A stretch of 64,000 bases of DNA from Tardibacter chloracetimidivorans (GTDB lineage: Bacteria > Pseudomonadota > Alphaproteobacteria > Sphingomonadales > Sphingomonadaceae). Where the stretch lies: NCBI RefSeq assembly GCF_001890385.1, contig NZ_CP018222.1, positions 35,371 to 99,370 of the forward strand, given 5' to 3'. A model generated the notes under the pieces. It had not been told where the DNA came from, did not search any database, and worked only from the letters and a program-made list of their open reading frames with translations. A program made the position numbers and the translations under genes. Below, piece after piece: positions 33,602 to 41,922 of this stretch (the first letter of the stretch is position 1; every line of letters begins with the position of its first letter).

Positions 33602-36511
33602 TCAGGCAGCAAGCCGCCCAAAATCGATCCGGCTATTCAGATCGAGGTCGAAGCGGCCATAAGGATTGACGTGGCTGTAAATCAGCGGTGTGAGGCCGCG
33701 ATAATCATCCGGCGTCATCCGGCCCGTCCATTTCGGTTCCACCAGCACGCTCTGAAGCATTCGGGTGTTCACATAGACAAGCGACGCTTGCAGCAAATGT
33801 AGCGCCAGGACCGAGAGCTGCTGCTCATCGATGCGGTTAGTGGCGATCTCGCCGCCCTTGCCGAAGAAAACGAACCCATTGGCACTGTTCCAGTTTTCAA
33901 CGACATTCAGGCCTTCATGAATTTCGCGGCGGAAGGACTCCTCGCGCAGATACCGGCACAGGAAGATCGTCTTGACCGCGCGGCCCAGCTCACTCAACGC
34001 CTTGTAGGTCGGGTGCATCACCTCGGAGCGGCTAAACCGGCGCAGGATCGCCTCCGGGTCGGCGGTTTTTGTCTGCATCGCGGCTGCATATTTGACCATC
34101 TCGTCATATTGCTGCTCGATCTCATCCCAGTTGATCGGACTGGAGAGGATCGGCTGCAAGTGGGGAAGCCGCGTTCGCATGCCGACATCGGGAAGAGCCA
34201 GCTTCTGGCGAGCGATCGCTTTCAGGCGGGGTGCAAGCTCAAATCCGAGAAGCCGGCAAAATGCAAAGCCAACCGCGCTTTGGCCATGACTATCAACATA
34301 TTGTCGCTGGATTTCCATGTCGGTGCAATGGCGCAGCACGCCCTCGATCATGGAGGCGACCTCGGAGGAAGAGCAGCGCTTGAGCTGGGAATAGACGCAT
34401 GTCGCGCGTCGTTCGACATGCCAGTAGATCATGACGCCCCGTCCACCATAACGCGCATGCCATTCCGTCATCAGGTTGCGATCCCAGGCTCCGAACTTTG
34501 TGGAATCTGACGCACAGGCCGTGCCGGCGTCCCCCCAGACTGCAGCATTGCGGATTGCCAGGGTCGCATTCGCAACCCTGGCACACGCCTCCTTGAGCGC
34601 CGCGGCATGAACGAAGCGGCGATGGACATGCAGCAGCTCTTCATAGCTGACATCGGGGGTGGCGCCGGCGATCCGCTTGAGCCCGGCATTCGTTCCCAGG
34701 CCGTAGAGGCATAGCAGGAGACGTTGATCCAGCGCGGTTTTCGGCAGTGCAACACGCGAGGCCGATGTTTCGAACGCTTCGAGAAGTCCCGTATCAAGGG
34801 CAGCCTCCTTCAGTACGTCGAGCAGCCCGGTCATCGGCCAGCGTTGGCCGATCTCGGTCTTGATCGAGGCGAGACCCCTGGGTTCGGGCAAGGGTTTGAA
34901 CGGGGTGAGAGATATACGGTTCTCGCCGCGCCACAGCAGCCGAACCTTGTCGTTCCGGGGAATATTGGCATTGAGGAGCAACAGTTCCTGAGCAAGCTCT
35001 TCCCGGATGGCGCTTGAAAATGCACGCGCATCCGCCGTCAGGTTCAATCCTGTGTAATATGCTTCTCGCCGCGCATCGAAGTCCTTGGGAAGATCGTCAT
35101 CGGGATTGCGGTATCGGTCCGCCCCGACAACCCAGATTTCCTTAGAACGGATGCGATCGCGCAGTTGCGCGAGGACACAAAGCTCATAACTGATCCGGTT
35201 TACGCGCCCCTCTTCATCAATGACGGAACTGCGCCATCTCGCCGGAATGACCTCGTCGACCGGCACTGCGTGCGGCGGCACGTAGCGGCATCCATCATCC
35301 ACTTTGCTTCTGATCCAGTCCAGGGCCGCCAGCACCGGACGCCACACGGCGTTGTTCGACCGGAACTCCAGTGCCGAAAGCAGGCTTGGCAGCATACGGC
35401 GATAATGATTGGCCCATGACCTCCGCATCACCTTGTAGATCCGCCGATCCAAGGCGCCCTTTGCCTGGCTTTCCTTGATGATCGCCGCCAGTTTGTCCTT
35501 GCCGGCGATTGGGAAAATGACATCGCAGATGCGCCCGGATGGATCGTCGATCGAAGCGCTGGCAATCTCGACCAGGAGTCGCTCCTTGCCATAGACCCGC
35601 TCGATGTCTTTCGCGATATCGCCCACCACCTTGCGTTTCGAGCGCGATCCGATCTTATGGACCGTCTCGATCAGCAGGTCGACCATCGCATCCGTAAGCT
35701 GAGCTTCCCGCGCCATCAGATAAACGGCATAGAGCCCGAGCTGGCGCGCCGGTACATGCCGGCGCATCTCCGAGGCTTTCTCGCCGGCAACCCGGCGAAC
35801 GATCTGATCGACCCATGCCTTGCCCGTGACCGATAGGAAATCTCGGGGAAGAGCAAGCCGTTGGATAAAGGCGAGTTTGGCGGTCACGCCAAGAATGTTT
35901 TCGAGCGTCGCCTGACCTGCATCCCCCTTCATCGTGTTGAAGCCGGTCGGGCCATCGGGATCGGCGAGCGAGGCTTCCAGCAAGGCGACCGCATCCGGCG
36001 CAAGCCGATCGCGGACTCGGGCCAACAGGGCCTCCAGATAGAGGTGTCGTTGCGAACGGACGAGGCGTTCCAGCTCCTTGCGCGACGGCCCATAGATACG
36101 GCGGTCGCGGCACCACAGGAAAACATGCTCGAGCATGGCATTGATCGGCTGCCCGCCCGCACAAAGATCGTCGGAAATCCACCTCGACAACGCCCTGCGA
36201 TCCGTCTGCGTCATACGGCGGAACCCGAGATGCCGCAAAATCTCCGCGCAATGCCGGCGGGCGGTGCGCCCGGAAAAATCATAGTGGTTCACGGATTTGG
36301 CATCGAGACCAAGTTGCTCCGCCAGATACAAGACACCGTCGGAGGGTATCGACGCATGATCCGGCACAAAGAAGCCATGCCCGGCGAAAAATCTAAGCTG
36401 AACCGCCAATCCCAGTCGTGCCGTCTCCGCTTTGCCGGTCACGAACGCGATGTCCGAAAAACTCAGGCTCCAGGAGCCGATCAGATCCCCACTCGAAACG
36501 CCAAGGCTCAT
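33602..36511 (-). CDS. tnpA: Tn3-family transposase of transposon 2
   Basis: A 969-residue DDE transposase. The N-terminal part is DUF4158-like ([21 protein letters not shown]). The catalytic part has [20 protein letters not shown] (first Asp), [21 protein letters not shown] (second Asp) and [20 protein letters not shown] near the Glu region. The ATG at 36511 follows GGGAGCGG. It appears intact; transposition would need only this protein, with the recombinase resolving cointegrates. Confidence 0.94.
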   Translation of the reverse strand: MSLGVSSGDLIGSWSLSFSDIAFVTGKAETARLGLAVQLRFFAGHGFFVPDHASIPSDGVLYLAEQLGLDAKSVNHYDFSGRTARRHCAEILRHLGFRRMTQTDRRALSRWISDDLCAGGQPINAMLEHVFLWCRDRRIYGPSRKELERLVRSQRHLYLEALLARVRDRLAPDAVALLEASLADPDGPTGFNTMKGDAGQATLENILGVTAKLAFIQRLALPRDFLSVTGKAWVDQIVRRVAGEKASEMRRHVPARQLGLYAVYLMAREAQLTDAMVDLLIETVHKIGSRSKRKVVGDIAKDIERVYGKERLLVEIASASIDDPSGRICDVIFPIAGKDKLAAIIKESQAKGALDRRIYKVMRRSWANHYRRMLPSLLSALEFRSNNAVWRPVLAALDWIRSKVDDGCRYVPPHAVPVDEVIPARWRSSVIDEEGRVNRISYELCVLAQLRDRIRSKEIWVVGADRYRNPDDDLPKDFDARREAYYTGLNLTADARAFSSAIREELAQELLLLNANIPRNDKVRLLWRGENRISLTPFKPLPEPRGLASIKTEIGQRWPMTGLLDVLKEAALDTGLLEAFETSASRVALPKTALDQRLLLCLYGLGTNAGLKRIAGATPDVSYEELLHVHRRFVHAAALKEACARVANATLAIRNAAVWGDAGTACASDSTKFGAWDRNLMTEWHARYGGRGVMIYWHVERRATCVYSQLKRCSSSEVASMIEGVLRHCTDMEIQRQYVDSHGQSAVGFAFCRLLGFELAPRLKAIARQKLALPDVGMRTRLPHLQPILSSPINWDEIEQQYDEMVKYAAAMQTKTADPEAILRRFSRSEVMHPTYKALSELGRAVKTIFLCRYLREESFRREIHEGLNVVENWNSANGFVFFGKGGEIATNRIDEQQLSVLALHLLQASLVYVNTRMLQSVLVEPKWTGRMTPDDYRGLTPLIYSHVNPYGRFDLDLNSRIDFGRLAA

Positions 36512-36650
36512 AACGCCGCTCCCTTATCGGAGCGGAACGTCGTTCCTCGCATGGGCGATCGTCAACAACAACCAGCCCGTTCCCGACGTGTTCTCCAAGA
36601 TGACCAAAATCGCAGCTTCGGGCCGACTGGGCCAAGAACGCGGAGGGAGA

Positions 36651-37022
36651 GGGGGGCAGCGAAAATCTGCCGGGGTGGTGCGGGCGCAGCGCAGCGAGCC
36701 TCGGTCCGGCTGATTATCGTTGCTGGGGAGAGGGGGCCGCGCGCCCCTTTCCCCGACAGACACAAGGATCTCGCCGCCCTGGGCGGCGTCATTGATCGGC
36801 CGCGGCGTCGACCAGGCGGCATGGGTCGTGCCGGCGAGCTGGGCGACGTGGAAGCGGGCAGGGGGCGTTGCGGGGGGACGCGTCCCCCCGCAGAGGGGGT
36901 AGGGCGAGACGGCGAAGCGGCTCGAACTCAGGGGGAGACTTCCCCCCTCGATCGCGTAACCCGGACCTCCGAAGCCCGAAGGCTCTCTACGGCGCTATTG
37001 GGGAGCGCGTTCGCCTTCGGGC
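36651..37022. repeat. Repeat B, full copy 2
   Basis: A 372-bp near-identical copy of 20091-20463 in direct orientation, with the 24-bp perfect palindrome at 36869-36892 (centre ACGCGT). Its right end overlaps the last nine codons of the 36995-37216 gene. Before transposon 2 arrived it would have stood directly upstream of the ParB-like gene. Confidence 0.92.
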
Positions 37023-37216
37023 CTGACATCAAGCGGCAGCGCGAGTTGATTGGCGTCGGGGCTAGACGTGCCGATCAATTCTTCGATGATCGCGGCCGCC
37101 AGTGCATTTGCGGCCCGCTCGCGTAACTCTTCGTCCGGCATCGTCAAACCAACGCGCGCCCATCCCGGCGCCGCCAGAATGATGGCGGATAGCGCATCCT
37201 GTTCGATTCGTTCCAT
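36995..37216 (-). CDS. DUF6771-like small protein
   Basis: A 73-residue protein with ALSAIILAAPGWARVGLTM and LRERAANALAAAIIEEL, a pattern I associate with DUF6771, found on many sphingomonad plasmids without known function. The ATG at 37216 is preceded by a short A-rich stretch (AAAAAAAGAACGAAAAGG region) instead of a clear ribosome site. Its last residues (PEGERAPQ) are encoded by repeat B. Confidence 0.55.
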   Translation of the reverse strand: MERIEQDALSAIILAAPGWARVGLTMPDEELRERAANALAAAIIEELIGTSSPDANQLALPLDVRPEGERAPQ

Positions 37217-37271
37217 AGAACGATGAGAACAAAAAAAGAACGAAAAGGCAAGATGCGCCGGCGGTGCCGGG

Positions 37272-37823
37272 CTATTCCATGCGCTTGCGGAGTCGATAGA
37301 TCGTCGGCCGACTAACGCCGAGCTGACGTGCCACGTCTGACACGCTCTGCTTTTCCAGCATTTCCGCTACCTTAGGCCAATCCTCGTCCGCGAGGGCGTC
37401 CTTTCGGCCGCGGCGGACGCGGCGCTTGCTCTCGGATTCGGCATAAACTTCCGCGTTCTGGACTTTGGCGGCGGCCGCGAGCGCTCCGACAACAGCGCGG
37501 CCTCCATCGACACCATCGGGGTCGAGCTTCAGCGGTTCGGCCAGCGTGCGCACACCGCATCCGAGGCAAATAATCGACCAAATCGTTGCAACCAGGTCAG
37601 GAAGCGAAGATGCCACTCGATCGAGGCTGCCAGTGACGAAGATATCACCCTTCTCAAGATCCTCGATAGCAGCGGCACGCTGCGCAAAGCGACGGGTAGG
37701 GCGCTGGGGAAGATCATCGCGGAAAATGATCTTACAGCCTGCCTTGCGCAATGCTTTTTCCTGATCGTCCAGCGACGGGCCGGTAAGCGTTGCGCGCGCA
37801 TAACCAATCAAACGCGCTGCCAT
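37272..37823 (-). CDS. Resolvase-like protein with altered active site
   Basis: A 183-residue protein with the outline of a serine resolvase: an N-terminal LIGYARATLTGPSLDDQEKAL, a central DIFVTGSLDRVASSLPDLV, and a C-terminal helix-turn-helix (VSDVARQLGVSRPTIYRLRK). In active resolvases the N-terminus reads YARVSTxDQ with a nucleophilic Ser; here the aligned position is Thr (YARATL), and the Arg of LDRxGR is changed too (LDRVAS). It is thus probably a DNA-binding regulator of the adjacent replication genes; that role is inferred. The ATG at 37823 follows GGGGAGGCTCCG. Confidence 0.75.
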   Translation of the reverse strand: MAARLIGYARATLTGPSLDDQEKALRKAGCKIIFRDDLPQRPTRRFAQRAAAIEDLEKGDIFVTGSLDRVASSLPDLVATIWSIICLGCGVRTLAEPLKLDPDGVDGGRAVVGALAAAAKVQNAEVYAESESKRRVRRGRKDALADEDWPKVAEMLEKQSVSDVARQLGVSRPTIYRLRKRME

Positions 37824-38201
37824 CGGAGCCTCCCCTGCGTTGTGGGAAGGTAGCCTTGCAATGCTGGCGAAATTGGCATGATCGATGGCCGCGGTCCGGG
37901 CAGGCGCTGCACAACCGAAAAAATCGCGCCCTGCCGGCGACGCGTCTCCGGGGCGAGAGGCGTGCCGGCCCAAAGCCGGGTGTTGGAAACACTGGCACAG
38001 CGCAGCGCGCATGCGCCTTTACCGTTGCCGGTTGGACATGCGCGCATGCCACCCGGCCGAAATGCCGACCGAGAAGCTGCGCTTGAAAGGTTTCCATGCC
38101 TCAGCTCACGTCTCCGTGAGTTGCCTTGATCTCTAATCGGCCAAAGCACGAAGGCCAAGAGACTTTGCTGAGGCTGAGGAACGCGCACACCCCGAACGAG
38201 G
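37824..38201. other. Intergenic region between repA and the resolvase-like gene
   Basis: 378 bases with no gene I can support. It holds a short hairpin CTCACG/CGTGAG at 38105-38120 and GCGCATGC-rich dyads near 38000-38050 that could be transcription end signals for repA, which stops at 38202. Confidence 0.4.
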
Positions 38202-39104
38202 TCAAACAGCGGGCACAAGCTGAGTGGTCAGGGGAATAGGATGCGAGCGGGTTCGATTCGCGCGAGGCGTGATAACAACCGTTGTAAGCACCTCGCGTCG
38301 GCGCGGCTTGGGCGCACCGGGTTTTGGCGGCACCACGACATCATAAAGCGCCATCTGATATTCCGGAAGCTCATCAGCCTCGGCGATGCCTTTCAGGGTA
38401 TGTTTGAAGCGCGGCGCCGTATCGTTGCTGCCGACATGGCGACGAAGCACCTCGATCTCGATCTCCCATGGTTCGTCGCCGTCGCAATGGGAGCGCGCCA
38501 GCTCGTATAGGCGCCGTTCGATCGGCCCCAGCGAGAAGTAATCATGATGATAGGCGAGGATGCGCTGATCCAGCTTGATCGCGCGATATAGCCAGTCGCA
38601 AAGCCGGACGCGAACCGCCTTCAGCCTCTTATCGCCCCCGCGCCCGCGCGTCGAATAAGCCAGCTTGGCCTCAGCGAGCCAAGAGAAGTAACCTTCTTCG
38701 CCCTCGCCGCCGGTCTCGATGTTGGTCCGGATCTGCGTGCCCTGAAGTCGTGACAAGGCTTCAGAAAGGCGAGTGTAGGAGCGAGCCGAAAGACTGGTTC
38801 CTGTCACCCGGAAAAAGTCATGCGCGGTGAACGTAAAATCCTGCCCGACCGGCTCGCCTTCGCGGAGCTTCGCGGCCATGAGGCTGGCGATGTAGAGCAC
38901 GATTTCTTTATCATAGATGGTGGCGACCCCATTTTGGCTTGGGCGCACCTCGATCGACACATTCTCCGAATGATATTCGATCGGTTTCATCTGGGCGGTT
39001 TTGGTGAGGGCGAAGAAGGGGAAGGCCATAATGGACCGCTCACCCCGAACATCACCATGCAGGGGGCTGTCGAATACAAAAAGGTCGCCTTGGCTGGAGG
39101 CCAC
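38202..39104 (-). CDS. repA: Plasmid replication initiator RepA
   Basis: A 300-residue protein of the RepA/RPA family of alphaproteobacterial iteron plasmids. It begins VASSQGDLFVFDSPLHG, then ERSIMAFPFFALTK, and has two winged-helix domains (YDKEIVLYIASLMAAKL ... FFRVTGTSLSARSYTRL and DYFSLGPIERRLYELAR). The GTG at 39104 is chosen since AGGAAGGA lies five to twelve bases upstream and since an iteron lies at 39124-39143, which would otherwise be inside the gene; the ATG at 39029 is an alternative. It should bind the iterons upstream of its own gene and open the origin. Confidence 0.88.
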   Translation of the reverse strand: MASSQGDLFVFDSPLHGDVRGERSIMAFPFFALTKTAQMKPIEYHSENVSIEVRPSQNGVATIYDKEIVLYIASLMAAKLREGEPVGQDFTFTAHDFFRVTGTSLSARSYTRLSEALSRLQGTQIRTNIETGGEGEEGYFSWLAEAKLAYSTRGRGGDKRLKAVRVRLCDWLYRAIKLDQRILAYHHDYFSLGPIERRLYELARSHCDGDEPWEIEIEVLRRHVGSNDTAPRFKHTLKGIAEADELPEYQMALYDVVVPPKPGAPKPRRREVLTTVVITPRANRTRSHPIPLTTQLVPAV

Positions 39105-39123
39105 CCCGGTCCTTCCTCTTTCT

Positions 39124-39567
39124 GATCGCCGAAAGCACGAATCCGCCGCGCTTTTTCCGATTCTCAGATTGTCCCCGCTCCGATGCGAAGTAAACCGGGA
39201 CACCCCCTTCCATCGCTGAAAGCACGAATCTTTGACGCATTTCCGGCGGTTTGGAGAACGGTTTTGCACGATACGTTGAGGCCGATCGCCGGAAAATGAC
39301 CGTTCGATTCGTGCTTTCGCCGATTCTTGGGCACGCCCGGATTCGTGCTTTCAGCGATTCAAGGCAACCTGATTCGCATAGACGAATCGACAATGCCCGT
39401 GCGGCGGCTGCTTTCGTGCTTTCGCCGATGGCTGGATTTGGGTCCACGAGCGCCGAAATCCGCGCAATCGTGGGATCGGCATTGTCGGAAACCCCGGAAA
39501 ACAGCGATTTTTCTTTGCCGCGAGCGTCGCGCCCGGTCGATTTTCGATCATCGCCGAAAGCACGTTC
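39124..39567. other. Iteron array, probable replication origin (oriV)
   Basis: Six copies of a 19-20 bp repeat with consensus GATTCGTGCTTTCGGCGAT: minus-strand copies at 39124-39143, 39212-39230 and 39550-39567, plus-strand copies at 39306-39325, 39340-39359 and 39411-39429. They lie between repA and repC. Iterons in both orientations bound by RepA are the usual origin design; the copies facing the repA promoter may also autoregulate it. Confidence 0.88.
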
Positions 39568-39584
39568 GTTCGTTGGATCGAGCA

Positions 39585-40853
39585 TCACTGGATCTCCGCC
39601 GCCTCGCGGAGACCATGAAAGGTCCGGCCTAGGTGCAGCTCACCGATCGTCGCGCGCTGGGTCATGGCGCGCAGATAGCCGCCAGCGTTGGTCACTTGGC
39701 CCTCGCGTTCCTTGTGCGCGACGGCGATCATCGCCGCGGCCGCACCGCGCCGGCCCATTATCCGGCAGGCTTCCCGCCAGGTGTGATTGTTGATGAAGAG
39801 ATAGGTCGCCTGCTGCTCAGCGATGGCGATCAAATCGCGCCACGTTCGAGTGCTGAGGTCCAGTTCCCAGCAAATCTCGCTGCACGCCTTGCCGATAAAA
39901 TCGACGTCGATCCCGTATTTGTCGAGGTCCGTTTCGACACGCGATGCCGGTGAAGAAGAAGCGCCTCCCTCGCCGCTACTGCCCCCTGCCAAGCTATTAC
40001 GTATTTCTGCATTAGCAGGTTGGAGTTGGGTTGTAGTTGTATAGTGGGTGCAATTCGCTTCATCGGTGGGTGTAATATCTACTGAATTATCCACCAATTT
40101 TCGGGCGTCTTGCGCACCGTCAGCGGCCGTCGAGGCGGTGATGAAGGCGAGATGGACGCGGCGCTTGCGAAGCTCGATCTGATGCACGAGGCGGGCAAGG
40201 GCTTCGATATCGGTAAGGCCCCGTGCATGGTCGACGATCATGCGGGCCGTCTCGACTTCCTCCAGCCAGTTACAGCCCTCTAGGCCCTCATCAATGGCCG
40301 TCTGGGCGAGCTGAGCAATCGTCTTGCGCGCAATGGTGAGCCGCCGGCGCAGTTCCTGCTTCTCGCGACGAACGGCTGTGGCACGCTCGGCGATCTCGGT
40401 AAACTCCATCATGCGCGCGCCGATCGGCCGCAGGTCGAAGCCGTAGCCCCAGACAATATAACCATCGTCGCCACGCGCACCGCCACGATGGCCATTCGGA
40501 GAATCCTGCGCGACGATCAGGCGCAGCATTATGGCCTTGCGCAGCAGGTTTTGCACCTGCCGCACCTCTACCCCCAGCTCCTCCGCCAAGCGCTCGTTGC
40601 TGGGCCAGACTAAAGGCTGGCGGCCTTCCTGCCAGTCCTGTGGCTTTGTCCATGCGAAAAGCAGGTCGATCAGACGCACGATCCGAGCGCTGGCGCCTAT
40701 GCTGGTCGCGGCGCGCTTGAAAGCGGCAAGGGCCTGACCATGGGTGGTGCGGCCTGAAAAGCCCCGGAACTGCTGGGCAGTCGCCTCAGCCGCCGCGAAA
40801 TGCGTATCGTAGCGCCTATATCCGGCGCCTGGTTGCGGGATAGACAACATCAT
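39585..40853 (-). CDS. repC: Plasmid replication protein RepC
   Basis: A 422-residue protein of the RepC family known from repABC and related alphaproteobacterial replicons. The N-terminal half has FKRAATSIGASARIVRLIDLLF, then WPSNERLAEELGVEVRQVQNLLRKAI (a winged-helix) and IVWGYGFDLRPIGARMMEF. The C-terminal half follows a disordered linker (GGSSGEGGASSSPASR) and has WRDLIAIAEQQATYLF and NAGGYLRAMTQRA. RepC is normally sufficient to initiate replication at a site in its own gene, so this plasmid has two initiators. The ATG at 40853 has GGAG upstream; repA lies 480 bases downstream past the iterons. Confidence 0.88.
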   Translation of the reverse strand: MMLSIPQPGAGYRRYDTHFAAAEATAQQFRGFSGRTTHGQALAAFKRAATSIGASARIVRLIDLLFAWTKPQDWQEGRQPLVWPSNERLAEELGVEVRQVQNLLRKAIMLRLIVAQDSPNGHRGGARGDDGYIVWGYGFDLRPIGARMMEFTEIAERATAVRREKQELRRRLTIARKTIAQLAQTAIDEGLEGCNWLEEVETARMIVDHARGLTDIEALARLVHQIELRKRRVHLAFITASTAADGAQDARKLVDNSVDITPTDEANCTHYTTTTQLQPANAEIRNSLAGGSSGEGGASSSPASRVETDLDKYGIDVDFIGKACSEICWELDLSTRTWRDLIAIAEQQATYLFINNHTWREACRIMGRRGAAAAMIAVAHKEREGQVTNAGGYLRAMTQRATIGELHLGRTFHGLREAAEIQ

Positions 40854-40922
40854 TCGGTCACTCCAATTCTGGAGCCCGTGCGGACACAAAAGATCCGTGG
40901 CGCGGAATCGCGCGTTTAGGAC

Positions 40923-40949
40923 TTGTTGTTTATCGAAGGACCGTATAGC
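40923..40949 (+). promoter_or_regulatory. Candidate promoter of a counter-transcribed RNA
   Basis: TTGTTG at 40923-40928 and TATAGC at 40944-40949 with a 15-base spacer (17 if the first box is read as ACTTGT). It faces away from repC and is followed 40 bases later by a strong terminator, with no gene between. Confidence 0.45.
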
Positions 40950-40955
40950 TAGAGG

Positions 40956-41013
40956 TCGTCACACCGGCTTGCTTGCAGGCCCTCGAAAAGCCCGGCCACT
41001 GGCCGGGTTTTTT
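40956..41013 (+). ncRNA. Candidate antisense RNA to the repC leader
   Basis: A transcript starting about seven bases after the -10 box and ending at the T-run would be 55-60 nt long. It lies opposite the repC upstream region. Small counter-transcribed RNAs in this position control RepC synthesis in repABC plasmids. The RNA itself is inferred from promoter, terminator and location. Confidence 0.5.
40990..41013 (+). terminator. Rho-independent terminator
   Basis: Stem CCCGGCC (40991-40997), loop ACT, GGCCGGG (41001-41007) followed by six T. It acts only in the plus direction; the minus strand has no T-run. Confidence 0.85.
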
Positions 41014-41019
41014 ATGCCC

Positions 41020-41433
41020 TCACCAAAGCTCCTTCCGCGCGTCGTTCATCCGCTGGCAGCGCGCGCGCCCTTTGCTGCCGGATTTCCACATGCGCAGCCG
41101 CCCCGTCGGTTCGGCGAACCTTTTCGCGAGAATCGGGAGGGCATGGCTGTGCATGGTCAAGACATCGCCGGAGCGGCCCTGCATGACCACCCGCGAATCC
41201 TCGTGCTTTTGGCGATATGCTCCACGAAGATTCGTGCCATCGGCGATAATGACAGCGAAACAAGCTGGATCGGGAAGCCATCTTAGCCGCAGATCGCGAT
41301 TTGGACGCGATCGTCGCATAGTCAGACGCGATAACTCTATTGATATCTTCGGTGCTTTACTCTGACCCAGCACGGAAGAACGATAACAACTTTCCGCATA
41401 ATTACCGACTTCATGCGGATATCTCAGGCTCAT
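41020..41433 (-). CDS. Hypothetical protein upstream of repC
   Basis: A 137-residue basic protein, not recognised (SRLTMRRSRPNRDLRLRW, then CFAVIIADGTNLRGAY and ALPILAKRFAEPTGRLRM). The ATG at 41433 follows GGGGGAGACAGAGAGG, a fair ribosome site, which is the main support. It stops seven bases from the terminator at 40990-41013. Codon use is less GC-biased than in neighbours. It might be spurious. Confidence 0.4.
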   Translation of the reverse strand: MSLRYPHEVGNYAESCYRSSVLGQSKAPKISIELSRLTMRRSRPNRDLRLRWLPDPACFAVIIADGTNLRGAYRQKHEDSRVVMQGRSGDVLTMHSHALPILAKRFAEPTGRLRMWKSGSKGRARCQRMNDARKELW

Positions 41434-41491
41434 CCTCTCTGTCTCCCCCGACTCCCGACTCCTGATCGCAATTATGCCTGTGTAACGATGC

Positions 41492-41526
41492 TTGCCCTTG
41501 TAAAACAATAGGGCTATTATGTTACA
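41492..41526 (+). promoter_or_regulatory. Promoter and operator of the transfer operon
   Basis: A near-consensus promoter, TTGCCC (41492-41497), 17 bases, TATTAT (41515-41520), 40 bases before the first tra gene. A dyad overlaps it: TGTAAAACAATAG and CTATTATGTTACA (41499-41526; 11 of 13 positions pair). The same motif lies upstream of ssb at 21229-21256. A repressor bound here would cover the -10 box. Confidence 0.7.
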
Positions 41527-41559
41527 ACAACAGATCGCCCATAAGAAGGGGGAGGAGAG

Positions 41560-41922
41560 ATGCGAAAGCCTCTGGCCGTCTCAGCAAGCGTAGCGCTGCT
41601 CGCCACGTTTGCGCCTGCACCGGCCCTCGCAAGCGATTTCGGCTGTCAGGTTCTGTTGTGCCTCTCCAATCCGGGCGGGCCAACACAATATCAGCAATGC
41701 GTTCCGCCAATCTCGAAGCTGTGGCGTCAGCTCGCGTTGGGCAAGCCTTTTCCGTCCTGCACGGCGGGCGGCGTCGTCAAAACCAAGGTGCGCAATAAGG
41801 ACAGCAGCACGCGGCGCCGGGTCGAAATGACCTATGCCGACGGGCGGGTCGTAACCTATTCGCTCGCCGGCATCGAGCGAGCGGCGTCCAATGAAGCGGT
41901 GGGTCAGGTCCGCTCGCAATGA
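41560..41922 (+). CDS. TrbM/KikA-like conjugal transfer protein
   Basis: A 120-residue exported protein: signal peptide (SVALLATFAPAPALAS), then FGCQVLLCLSNPGG and QCVPPISKLWRQL with paired cysteines, a pattern of the TrbM/KikA group found at the start of IncP- and IncN-type transfer operons. Its exact role is not settled. The ATG follows GGGGGAGGAGAG. The stop overlaps virB1 by ATGA. Confidence 0.7.
   Translation: MRKPLAVSASVALLATFAPAPALASDFGCQVLLCLSNPGGPTQYQQCVPPISKLWRQLALGKPFPSCTAGGVVKTKVRNKDSSTRRRVEMTYADGRVVTYSLAGIERAASNEAVGQVRSQ

Larger units (their letters stand above)
32530..36633 (-). mobile_element. Tn3-family transposon 2
   Basis: A 4,104-bp element. Its ends match over about 44 bp with three differences (they begin GGCCCAGTCGGCCCGAAGCT on the left and on the complement of the right) and are flanked by the target duplication AAGAA at 32525-32529 and 36634-36638. 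It contains only a serine recombinase and a transposase. It is unrelated to transposon 1 at the ends and in protein sequence. Confidence 0.95.

Noticed and set aside
26868..36633. A composite transposon formed by the two Tn3 elements
   Set aside because: Each has its own distinct ends and its own 5-bp duplication, so they inserted separately.
39124..39567. CRISPR array at the repeats upstream of repA
   Set aside because: Repeats are in both orientations with irregular spacing, and match iterons beside a RepA gene. No CRISPR or cas gene was seen anywhere.
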